Source: JAKACU01 sp021821185 (GTDB lineage: Bacteria > Bacillota > Bacilli > Alicyclobacillales > SLC66). Taken from it: a stretch of 64,000 nucleotides of DNA. Under the pieces are notes generated by a model, which saw nothing but the letters and a program-made list of their open reading frames with translations, ran no database searches and was not told where the DNA came from. Shown here piece by piece: positions 25,400-32,135 of the stretch. Where the stretch lies: NCBI GenBank assembly GCA_027343965.1, contig DAHWJX010000085.1, positions 1-64,000 of the forward strand. The letters are read 5' to 3'. Position numbers and translations under genes: made by a program. Within the stretch, counting starts at the first letter, position 1. Each line of letters opens with the position of its first letter.

Positions 25400-26425
25400 G
25401 TGGTTGTCTATGTGGATGTGGCCTTTGCTATCAATTTCCTCGTAGATTCTTGTTTGCTTTTCGTCACGGGGTATGTTCTACGCAAACCTGCCCGTTTTTT
25501 GCGTGTGTTTGCCGCGGCTGCTTTTGGATCCTTGTACGCGGTCGCGATGCTGTTTCCGGGGACTGCCATAGCTGATCACTTTGTTGTCAAATGGCTCGTC
25601 TCTGTACTTATGGTACAACTCGCATATTCTTATCGTTTACTTGGCTCATGGTCATTTCGCAAGGTGTTGTCTTTGTTACAAGGTGTTGCGGTCTTTTATG
25701 CAGTGACATTTGCGGCCGGTGGCGCTGTATACGGGTTGCACAATTTATTTTCATCTTCGGGGTCGCTGTTTAGTGGCTTGGCACTTGTTGATGGAAGAGT
25801 CATGTGGTGGTCGAGCATCACAACCTTGTTTATGGTTACAACCTTTCCTGTTGGATTATTCGTTTTACGCGCCTTATGGGTTAAAGTGCAGCATATGCGG
25901 GAGCAACAAGGAGACCTTTGTGAAGTTATCTTTTGTCTTAGTGGGCAAGAGGTTCGATTGGGCGCACTACTTGATACAGGAAATCGGCTCGTGGATCCGA
26001 TCATGAAACAGCCTGTCGCGGTGGTTGAGTCCGTAAAGGTGGCGGGTTTGCTTCCTACATCATTACGTGCGGCAATTACGGCTGGAAGCGATCCGTTACA
26101 AGCATTGTACAAAAACACCGATGTTGGTGGGATTGAAGATCGCTTGACCATTATCGCTTTTCAAGCTGTAGGAGCAACCACAGGGCACCTTTTAGCTGTC
26201 CGGCCGGATGAGGCGTGGGTCGTGCAACACGGGGAGAAGCGGTCGATCATGCCAATATGGATGGCACTGCAAAACAGTACCTTGTCGCGTTCCGGACGTT
26301 ATCACTCGATTCTTCCCGCAGAAGTGGCTTGTTCTGAAGTTGTATTGGAAGGGAGAGAAGACGTTGTTCATGCCCGTTCGGATTCGTCTCAAAATGCGGT
26401 TGCTCATTCTTCGCATTCTGCTTAA
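25400..26425 (+). CDS. spoIIGA: Sporulation sigma-E factor processing peptidase SpoIIGA
   Basis: This 341-residue protein has five N-terminal membrane helices ([17 protein letters not shown] first) followed by an aspartic protease domain with the catalytic motif LLDTGNRL (Asp192). It cleaves pro-sigma-E in the mother cell after septation. The GTG at 25400 follows AGGAAGGGG with a 7-nt spacer and gives the usual VVYVDV start; an ATG at 25358 lies before the SD. The protein is about 30 residues longer than in B. subtilis, with a polar tail that runs 56 bp into sigE. Confidence 0.94.
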   Translation: MVVYVDVAFAINFLVDSCLLFVTGYVLRKPARFLRVFAAAAFGSLYAVAMLFPGTAIADHFVVKWLVSVLMVQLAYSYRLLGSWSFRKVLSLLQGVAVFYAVTFAAGGAVYGLHNLFSSSGSLFSGLALVDGRVMWWSSITTLFMVTTFPVGLFVLRALWVKVQHMREQQGDLCEVIFCLSGQEVRLGALLDTGNRLVDPIMKQPVAVVESVKVAGLLPTSLRAAITAGSDPLQALYKNTDVGGIEDRLTIIAFQAVGATTGHLLAVRPDEAWVVQHGEKRSIMPIWMALQNSTLSRSGRYHSILPAEVACSEVVLEGREDVVHARSDSSQNAVAHSSHSA

Positions 26426-27092
26426 ATTTCAGGTTGACAAAGATACGATCTATTACGTTGGTGGAAGTGAGGCATTGCCTCCGCCGTTGACGCGTGAGGA
26501 AGAGGAATACTTATTGGCACGGTTGCCTCAAGGTGATGAGGCGGTTCGTGCACTGCTTATCGAGAGAAATTTGCGTCTTGTAGTCTATATCGCCCGTAAA
26601 TTTGAAAACACGGGTATTTACATTGAAGACCTTGTTTCCATCGGTACGATTGGTCTTATTAAGGCTGTCAATACATTTGATACCGAAAAGAAAATAAAAC
26701 TTGCAACCTATGCGTCGCGTTGCATTGAAAATGAGATTTTAATGTTTCTTCGTCGTAATAACAAGATTCGTGTTGAAGTGTCTTTTGATGAACCGCTAAA
26801 TGTTGATTGGGATGGTAATGAACTTTTGCTTTCTGACGTGTTAGGAACGGACGGCGACACCATTTATCGTGATATCGAGGATGAGGTTGATCGGACTTTA
26901 CTCTATGGGGCGTTAGATAAATTATCGGATCGTGAGAGACGGATCATGGAGTTGCGGTTTGGTCTATCAGGAAGACAGGAAATGACGCAAAAGGATGTGG
27001 CGGATCTATTAGGAATCTCGCAATCTTATATTTCACGACTAGAGAAGAGAATTATCAAGCGCTTGCGCAAAGAGTTTAACAAGATGATGTGA
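26370..27092 (+). CDS. sigE: Mother-cell sporulation sigma factor pro-sigma-E
   Basis: This 240-residue sigma-70 family factor has a basic, hydrophobic pro-sequence of about 27 residues ([16 protein letters not shown]...) before the [12 protein letters not shown] segment, where SpoIIGA cleaves in B. subtilis. Region 2 ([53 protein letters not shown]) and region 4 ([21 protein letters not shown]) are almost identical to the B. subtilis protein. The ATG at 26370 lies inside the 3' end of spoIIGA; the nearest G-rich SD is 14 nt upstream, and a TTG two codons earlier would be better spaced. Confidence 0.96.
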   Translation: MPVRIRLKMRLLILRILLKFQVDKDTIYYVGGSEALPPPLTREEEEYLLARLPQGDEAVRALLIERNLRLVVYIARKFENTGIYIEDLVSIGTIGLIKAVNTFDTEKKIKLATYASRCIENEILMFLRRNNKIRVEVSFDEPLNVDWDGNELLLSDVLGTDGDTIYRDIEDEVDRTLLYGALDKLSDRERRIMELRFGLSGRQEMTQKDVADLLGISQSYISRLEKRIIKRLRKEFNKMM

Positions 27093-27094
27093 CT

Positions 27095-27123
27095 GCATAA
27101 TTCTCCATGGCGGGGACATACTG
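27095..27123 (+). promoter_or_regulatory. Candidate forespore (sigma-F/sigma-G type) promoter of sigG
   Basis: GCATA (27095-27099) matches the forespore -35 consensus GYATA. GGACATACTG (27114-27123) matches the -10 consensus GGNNANAHTR at every position. The spacer is 14 bp, shorter than the usual 15-16. It lies 40 bp before sigG, as expected for sigma-F-directed transcription of sigG. Confidence 0.45.
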
Positions 27124-27163
27124 GTACTCGAATTGAACCCGTTGCTCGCCTGGAGGGACCAAC

Positions 27164-27940
27164 TTGAAACGCAATAAAGTCGAGATCTGCGGTGTCAATA
27201 CCTCTCAATTGCCTGTACTGACAAACATAGAAATGAGAGATTTGTTTGTCCGTTTGCAAAGCGGTGAGCGCTTTGCGCGTGAAAAGCTTGTCAATGGCAA
27301 TTTGCGGCTTGTCTTGTCGGTGATCCAGCGTTTTAATAATCGCGGTGAATTCGTGGATGATCTGTTTCAGGTAGGGTGTATTGGCTTGATGAAGGCAATT
27401 GACAACTTTGATTTAAGTCAAAATGTGAAGTTTTCTACCTATGCTGTGCCAATGGTTATCGGAGAAATCAGACGGTATTTGCGGGACAATAATCCTATCC
27501 GCGTTAGTCGATCGCTACGCGACATCGCGTATAAGGCGCTTCAAGTACGGGATCAGTTGACAAGTGCAAAGCTTTCTGAACCGACCATCGCCGAAATTGC
27601 CAAGGCAATGGATGTGCCGAAAGAGGATGTGGTTTTTGCACTTGACGCTATCCAAGATCCGGTCTCACTGTTTGAGCCGATATACCATGATGGCGGTGAT
27701 CCGATTTTTGTGATGGATCAGATCAGTGATGATCATAATCAAGATACATCGTGGGTTGAAGAGATAGCTGTTAAAGAGGCGATGCGTCGCTTATCTGATC
27801 GAGAAAAACGGATATTATCCATGCGCTTTTTTGAAGGGAAGACGCAGATGGAAGTGGCTGATGAAATTGGCATTTCCCAAGCGCAAGTATCGCGATTAGA
27901 GAAGGCAGCCATCGTGCATATGCAAAAGTTTGTCACTTAG
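27164..27940 (+). CDS. sigG: Late forespore sigma factor sigma-G
   Basis: This 258-residue sigma factor begins with the sigma-G hallmark KVEICGVNTSQLPVLTN, contains LVNGNLRLVLSVIQRF, LFQVGCIGLMKAIDNFD and KFSTYAVPMVIGEIRRYLRD in region 2, and ends with ISQAQVSRLEKAAI in the region 4 helix-turn-helix. It directs late forespore genes after engulfment. It starts at TTG 27164 with GGAGGG upstream. The 71 bp separating it from sigE hold a candidate forespore promoter. Confidence 0.97.
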   Translation: MKRNKVEICGVNTSQLPVLTNIEMRDLFVRLQSGERFAREKLVNGNLRLVLSVIQRFNNRGEFVDDLFQVGCIGLMKAIDNFDLSQNVKFSTYAVPMVIGEIRRYLRDNNPIRVSRSLRDIAYKALQVRDQLTSAKLSEPTIAEIAKAMDVPKEDVVFALDAIQDPVSLFEPIYHDGGDPIFVMDQISDDHNQDTSWVEEIAVKEAMRRLSDREKRILSMRFFEGKTQMEVADEIGISQAQVSRLEKAAIVHMQKFVT

Positions 27941-27953
27941 TGGTTATAAGGTG

Positions 27954-27982
27954 TTCAAGGCGTCATACCCTAATGATATAAG
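27954..27982 (+). promoter_or_regulatory. Candidate extended -10 promoter of the ylm cluster
   Basis: TGA-TATAAG is an extended -10 (27974-27982) with a weak TTCAAG -35 exactly 17 bp upstream. It lies 39 bp before ylmC. Confidence 0.45.
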
Positions 27983-28021
27983 GATTGTCTTTTTAGTCGC
28001 TCCGTAAGGAGGCGAGAGGGT

Positions 28022-28312
28022 ATGAGAGCTTCAGAACTGCAGGCTAAGGATGTCGTCAATCTCGCAGATGGCCGAAAACTCGGCGCGATTGGTGATTTGG
28101 ATATTGATGTTGACAGCGGGCTCATTCGGGCAATGATCATTCCTCCCGTCGGCCGGTTTTTTGGACTTATGGCATCAGGCGAGGAGGTTATTATTGCCTG
28201 GGCGCAGATCGTCAAGGTGGGATCAGATGTTGTTTTGGTTGATTTAAGGCAAGGAGAAGGATCATCTTATTTGCCTCAATCCCGAACAAGTTTTTCATCA
28301 GGCGGTTATTGA
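28022..28312 (+). CDS. ylmC: YlmC/YmxH family PRC-barrel protein
   Basis: This 96-residue protein has a PRC-barrel fold: MRASELQAKDVVNLADGRKLGAIGDLDID, then GLIRAMIIPP and a terminal strand WAQIVKVGSDVVLVDL. The YlmC/YmxH family lies after sigG in spore formers and has no defined role. The ATG at 28022 has AAGGAGG 9 nt upstream. Its stop codon is built into the first bases of a terminator stem. Confidence 0.9.
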   Translation: MRASELQAKDVVNLADGRKLGAIGDLDIDVDSGLIRAMIIPPVGRFFGLMASGEEVIIAWAQIVKVGSDVVLVDLRQGEGSSYLPQSRTSFSSGGY

Positions 28313-28333
28313 CCGGATCACCGGTCTTTTTTT
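28311..28333 (+). terminator. Rho-independent terminator overlapping the ylmC stop codon
   Basis: GACCGG-ATCA-CCGGTC, a perfect 6-bp GC-rich stem, is followed directly by seven T residues. Its first two bases belong to the ylmC stop codon TGA. It separates ylmC from ylmD. Confidence 0.85.
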
Positions 28334-28365
28334 ATGCTACGATGAGGTTGGGGGCGAAACTTTTC

Positions 28366-29160
28366 GTGGATACGTTGCTACGGATACGAGACTGGGAAAT
28401 GTTTGGTATTTATGCAGGATTTTCTGGACGTCATGGAGGTAGAAGCACAGGTGATTTTTCTTCGCTCAATATTGGCCTGCATGTCGGCGATGAAAGTCAG
28501 GCCGTGTTGCACAATCGCCGAGAGATCGCCCACGACTTGGGTATCAGTGACCGACAAGTCACGTATGCTGAGCAAGTCCATGGCACCGATGTTGCGGTGA
28601 TTGATGAGTACCACGTGGGTTTGGGTAACGCATCGTTGCAAGACGCTGTGCGAGGCGTTGATGCAATGGTGACAACGGTCAATCGTGCAGCACTAGCTAT
28701 TGTGGCCGCTGATTGTGTACCACTGCTTTTTGCAGACATTCGTCATCATGTGGTTGGTGCAGCCCATGCAGGTTGGCGAGGTGTGACAGGCGGTATTGTG
28801 ACAAAGACGGTAGAAACGATGTTGGCTTGCGGAGCATCACTAACCTCCCTTTGCGTTGCTATGGGACCTGCCATTCGGGGTTGTTGTTACGAGGTGGATG
28901 AACCTGTTATCACCCACTTTAAAGAAGCCTATCAACGTATCGGCAAAAAACCGCAATGGCAACCTTCACCAAGGCACAATCATCGTGTCATGGTTGATCT
29001 GCCGACATTGTTGCGTGATCAACTCACTTCTCTTGGCATTGCAAAAGACAGCATACTGGATTCGGCTATTTGTACTCATTGCATGGATGGGTACTATTCC
29101 TTTCGAAAAGAACAAGGAAAGACAGGACGCCATGGAGGATTTATCGCTTTGCGTCGGTAA
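28366..29160 (+). CDS. ylmD: YlmD/YfiH laccase-domain protein (LACC1-type purine nucleoside phosphorylase)
   Basis: This 264-residue DUF152 protein has the family's metal-site motifs: AGFSGRHGG, LNIGLHVGD, QVHGTDVAVID, ADCVPLLFAD, HAGWRGVTGG, GPAIRGCCYEV and a C-terminal CTHCMDGYYSFRKE. Relatives, once called laccases, are zinc enzymes that act as purine nucleoside phosphorylases and adenosine deaminases. The start is most likely GTG 28366, with GGGGGCG 9 nt upstream. The frame is open further 5' but would run through the preceding terminator. It is followed by ylmE after 16 bp. Confidence 0.9.
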   Translation: MDTLLRIRDWEMFGIYAGFSGRHGGRSTGDFSSLNIGLHVGDESQAVLHNRREIAHDLGISDRQVTYAEQVHGTDVAVIDEYHVGLGNASLQDAVRGVDAMVTTVNRAALAIVAADCVPLLFADIRHHVVGAAHAGWRGVTGGIVTKTVETMLACGASLTSLCVAMGPAIRGCCYEVDEPVITHFKEAYQRIGKKPQWQPSPRHNHRVMVDLPTLLRDQLTSLGIAKDSILDSAICTHCMDGYYSFRKEQGKTGRHGGFIALRR

Positions 29161-29176
29161 GAGGAGGATATGATTC

Positions 29177-29890
29177 TTGCTTGACAAAGAAGATGAAGCA
29201 ATGTACATACGCAATGTGACAGACAGAAAGCACACGATTGAGCAAGAAATCCATGATGCTCTAAGCAGAACGCATCAGCATCATGATGTTCGCGTGATCG
29301 CTGTGACCAAGTATATTGATGAAACAAAAGCTTGCTTACTTCCAGCGGCCGGGATCACTGATTGTGCTGAAAACCGTTTTCAGGTAGCTGAACCTAAACT
29401 CGCTGAAAACATCCCGGTTGTCTGGCATTTTATTGGACCTGTGCAGATGAATAAAGCAAAAAAGGTCGCGCAATATTTTGATTTTGTGCATAGTGTAGAC
29501 CGAAAGGAACTGCTTGATGGACTTGATCGCCATAGGATGTCTGAACAACCGTTGCAAATTTTGCTTCAAGTGAATATGTCTGGCGAACCACAAAAATCCG
29601 GGGTTGATCCAGAATCGGCTGTTGATCTTGCTATCCATTGTTTAAGCAAAACCAATCTGCAATTAGCAGGATTGATGATGATCGGAACTCGTTATGATGA
29701 TAGGATGATGGCTCGAAAGGAGTTTCGGGCTTTACGGGAGCTTCGTGATGATCTTCTTAATCGCCTTTCTTTACCAAAGCTTGAGTTATCCATGGGCATG
29801 TCAAATGACTTTTCGGTAGCCGTCGAAGAGGGAGCGACGATGGTGCGAATAGGCCGTTTTTTGGTTTTGGAAGAAAATCCTCGAACATAA
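29177..29890 (+). CDS. ylmE: YggS-family pyridoxal phosphate homeostasis protein (YlmE)
   Basis: This 237-residue alanine-racemase-like TIM barrel has the PLP lysine in VIAVTKY (Lys45), then ENRFQVAEPK, WHFIGPVQMNKAK, LLQVNMSGEPQKSG and the phosphate-binding LSMGMSNDFSVAVEEGATMVRIGR. The family binds PLP without known catalysis and controls PLP and amino acid pools. It starts at TTG 29177 with AGAGGAGG upstream. Next to sepF and yggT, as in most Firmicutes. Confidence 0.95.
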   Translation: MLDKEDEAMYIRNVTDRKHTIEQEIHDALSRTHQHHDVRVIAVTKYIDETKACLLPAAGITDCAENRFQVAEPKLAENIPVVWHFIGPVQMNKAKKVAQYFDFVHSVDRKELLDGLDRHRMSEQPLQILLQVNMSGEPQKSGVDPESAVDLAIHCLSKTNLQLAGLMMIGTRYDDRMMARKEFRALRELRDDLLNRLSLPKLELSMGMSNDFSVAVEEGATMVRIGRFLVLEENPRT

Positions 29891-29946
29891 GTGGATTATA
29901 GTGTATCTTTAGATTATAGTTTCGCTCATAGGGAGGTCGTTTATGC

Positions 29947-30369
29947 ATGTTACAACGCCTATGGAATTTTATCGGCCTTGGCGATGAGGAATCCGAAGAA
30001 GCGCCTGTGATGCACGAACAGATGGATGAAGATATGGATGTTGAACCGAGTATGGCAAGAAACCGGGCACCGGTACTGAATTTGCACACGCAAAAACAAG
30101 TGCGCGTTGTCTTGGCTGAACCAGGCAGTTACGAGGACGCTCAGGTGATCGCGGATCATTTGAAGGGGCATCGCTCCGTGATTGTTAATCTGCATAAGGC
30201 AGAATATACGCAAGCGCTACGTGTGGTGGATTTTTTAAGTGGGTGTGTGTATTCTCTTGGCGGTACAATGCAAAAACTAGGGAAGAATATCTTTTTATGC
30301 GCTCCGGATAATGTGGATATTCAAGGAACGATCAGCGAATATCTTGCCGGTGAGACGAGACATATTTGA
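29947..30369 (+). CDS. sepF: Cell division protein SepF
   Basis: This 140-residue protein has an N-terminal amphipathic helix (MLQRLWNFIGLG) for membrane binding, an acidic Met-rich linker, and the SepF core with VVLAEPGSYEDAQVIADHLK and RVVDFLSGCVYSLGGTMQKLGKNIFLCAP. SepF binds the FtsZ C-terminal peptide, forms rings and works as an alternative anchor to FtsA. The ATG at 29947 follows GGGAGG. It precedes yggT by 9 bp. Confidence 0.96.
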   Translation: MLQRLWNFIGLGDEESEEAPVMHEQMDEDMDVEPSMARNRAPVLNLHTQKQVRVVLAEPGSYEDAQVIADHLKGHRSVIVNLHKAEYTQALRVVDFLSGCVYSLGGTMQKLGKNIFLCAPDNVDIQGTISEYLAGETRHI

Positions 30370-30378
30370 GGTGACGCA

Positions 30379-30675
30379 GTGCAGGCGACCATATTATATT
30401 GGTTATCTTTCATTTTGCAGGTTTATTGGTATGCAATTTTTGCCCGGGTTTTGCTCAGTTGGTTTCCAAACGTGCAGTCTACTGCGCTAGGACGCTTTTT
30501 TATCAACATCACAGAACCTTATCTCGCACCCTTTCGCAGGCTGATTCCGCCTCTCAATTTGGGTGGGGGCTATTTGGACTTGTCTGTTATCGTTGCTGTG
30601 ATATTGTATATGTTTGTGGATAATGGCATCCTGTGGGTCATGCAAATGATCTTGAATGCGCTTGGTGTGCAGTAA
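30379..30675 (+). CDS. YggT family membrane protein (YlmG)
   Basis: This 98-residue protein has two membrane helices separated by the conserved LLSWFPN-x-FFINITEPYLAPFRRLIPP segment that defines YggT. The family is linked to osmotic tolerance in E. coli and to nucleoid and division phenotypes elsewhere, without a biochemical role. It starts at GTG 30379 behind GAGGTGA. Only one base separates its stop from the ylmH ATG. Confidence 0.93.
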   Translation: MQATILYWLSFILQVYWYAIFARVLLSWFPNVQSTALGRFFINITEPYLAPFRRLIPPLNLGGGYLDLSVIVAVILYMFVDNGILWVMQMILNALGVQ

Positions 30676-30676
30676 G

Positions 30677-31459
30677 ATGAATGACGTAACGTGGGTGCAA
30701 ATTCGGCCTTTTGAGCAAGCTTTTGTTCGCCAGTTGAATGATCGTGCCAATCGCGTGGATGATCGACGGTCGTATGTAACCGATTTTCTTACACCGAGGG
30801 AACAAGTTATTGCAGAACACATCGCTCGAGCCAATGGCTTGTCAAGTCTTTCGTTTGGCGGTTATGAGCAAGCGGAGCGTCGTCGCGTGCTGTTTTACGA
30901 TGGCCGTGAAGAAGATCTGCCTGGCATGGCATCATATGCTGTTTCTTGCCTCATGGCGACGAGTAAGCGCGGATCCGCACCACTTCGTCATAGTGATTAT
31001 CTCGGATCACTTTTAGGTCTTGGCATTAAGCGCGACAAGTTGGGCGATCTTGTTCTATTTGATGGCGGTGTATACGCTTTTTGCACGGCGGATATGGCGG
31101 GCGTACTTCTGCAAGAATGGTCCGAAGCCGGACGGACGCGTCTAACGGTGCGATTGATCACAGCAATTCATGAACATGATTTCACGCCGCCCTCCATCGA
31201 AAAACTGACGGTGACAATGCAGAGTTTACGGTTAGATGCGTTAGTTGCGCATGCTTTTTCTTTATCTCGCACTAAAGTTGTAGAACCGATTAAAGCAGGC
31301 TTGGTGCAATTGAATTTTACCGTTTGCTCAGATCCTGCGGCAGCCATTTCACCGGGTGATGTCTTGTCGTTTCGGGGTCACGGACGAGCTCGTGTGGTAG
31401 AGATTGGCGGTAATAGTCGAAGTGGGCGTATTTTTGTGACGATAGGCCGCTATCGGTAA
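30677..31459 (+). CDS. ylmH: S4-domain RNA-binding protein YlmH
   Basis: This 260-residue protein has an N-terminal domain with FLTPREQVIAEHIAR and LSFGGYEQAERRRVLFY, a middle DYLGSLLGLGIKRDKLGDL motif and a C-terminal S4 domain (LRLDALVAHAFSLSRTKVVEPIKAGLVQLNF). YlmH homologues bind stalled 50S-peptidyl-tRNA complexes and can assist ribosome quality control, relevant here because rqcH lies in the same window. The ATG at 30677 is preferred by homology; its SD is weak, and coupling to yggT is likely. Confidence 0.93.
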   Translation: MNDVTWVQIRPFEQAFVRQLNDRANRVDDRRSYVTDFLTPREQVIAEHIARANGLSSLSFGGYEQAERRRVLFYDGREEDLPGMASYAVSCLMATSKRGSAPLRHSDYLGSLLGLGIKRDKLGDLVLFDGGVYAFCTADMAGVLLQEWSEAGRTRLTVRLITAIHEHDFTPPSIEKLTVTMQSLRLDALVAHAFSLSRTKVVEPIKAGLVQLNFTVCSDPAAAISPGDVLSFRGHGRARVVEIGGNSRSGRIFVTIGRYR

Positions 31460-31487
31460 AAACAGAAAAAGGAATTTCGTCGGGTTC

Positions 31488-31516
31488 TGTCGAAAAAACA
31501 AGTGGACAGGTATAAG
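31488..31516 (+). promoter_or_regulatory. 0A box and -10 element upstream of divIVA
   Basis: TGTCGAA at 31488-31494, embedded in TTCTGTCGAAAAAAC, is a perfect 7-bp Spo0A box. TATAAG (31511-31516) could be the -10, which would place the box over the -35 region. This is compatible with either Spo0A repression or class II activation of divIVA. Confidence 0.45.
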
Positions 31517-31553
31517 TTCGAAAAGAGAACCGTATAGCGGGGGGTAGAGTCTG

Positions 31554-32030
31554 GTGCCTTTAACACCACTCGATATTCATAACAAAGAGTTTAAGCGATC
31601 GTTGCGCGGATACAATGAAGATGAGGTCAATGATTTTTTAGATCGAGTTATTAAAGATTATGAAGTCTTGATCCGCCAAAACAAAGAGCTTGAAGAACGC
31701 GTGCAACACACAGAAGATCAGATTAAACAATTCAAAGCGATGGAAGATTCTTTGGGTAAGTCGATCATGCTTGCGCAAGAAACGGCTGAAGAATTAAAGC
31801 AAAACGCGAGAAAAGAAGCGCAACTCGTGATTCGTGAGGCAGAGAAAAATGCTGATCGCATTGTACAAGATGCTTTGAACAAAGCGCGAAGAACGGCATT
31901 GGATTTGGATGAAGTAAAAAAACAAGCGGCGATTTTTCGTGCGCGTTTACGTTCACTATTGCAGGCACAAGGTGAATTGCTTGATTCCGTGGAGTGGGAT
32001 GAGGTTGCCGGCGATCGCACTGACTCGTAA
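31554..32030 (+). CDS. divIVA: Cell pole/septum organiser DivIVA
   Basis: This 158-residue protein begins with the DivIVA lipid-binding domain LTPLDIHNKEFKRSLRGYNEDEVNDFLD, followed by an almost continuous coiled coil to about residue 145. DivIVA senses negative membrane curvature and recruits pole and septum proteins. In spore formers it also attaches the chromosome origin to the pole. It starts at GTG 31554 with a GGGGGGTAGAG SD. It ends the ylm block and is separated from ileS by a terminator. Confidence 0.95.
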   Translation: MPLTPLDIHNKEFKRSLRGYNEDEVNDFLDRVIKDYEVLIRQNKELEERVQHTEDQIKQFKAMEDSLGKSIMLAQETAEELKQNARKEAQLVIREAEKNADRIVQDALNKARRTALDLDEVKKQAAIFRARLRSLLQAQGELLDSVEWDEVAGDRTDS

Positions 32031-32079
32031 GATGACGACTGTGCGGGAATCCTTTAAGGACTTTGTTACGTCACAACGG

Positions 32080-32114
32080 ATGTCTGCGCCCCTTTGGGAT
32101 GCGGGCATTTTTTT
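32080..32114 (+). terminator. Rho-independent terminator between divIVA and ileS
   Basis: A 13-bp stem (32080-32092 with 32096-32108, one mismatch and three G-T pairs) with a TTT loop and a seven-T tail. It ends only 22 bp before the ileS start codon. No T-box motif is present around it. Confidence 0.8.
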
Positions 32115-32135
32115 GTTCAATAAGGAGGAGTAAGC

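Noticed and set aside
26208..26369. Longer sigE starting deep inside spoIIGA
   Set aside because: The extra 54 residues are the shifted spoIIGA frame; sigE homologs begin with the short basic pro-sequence.
32031..32135. T-box riboswitch for ileS
   Set aside because: No T-box bulge consensus, no specifier loop and too little length; only a terminator hairpin is present.
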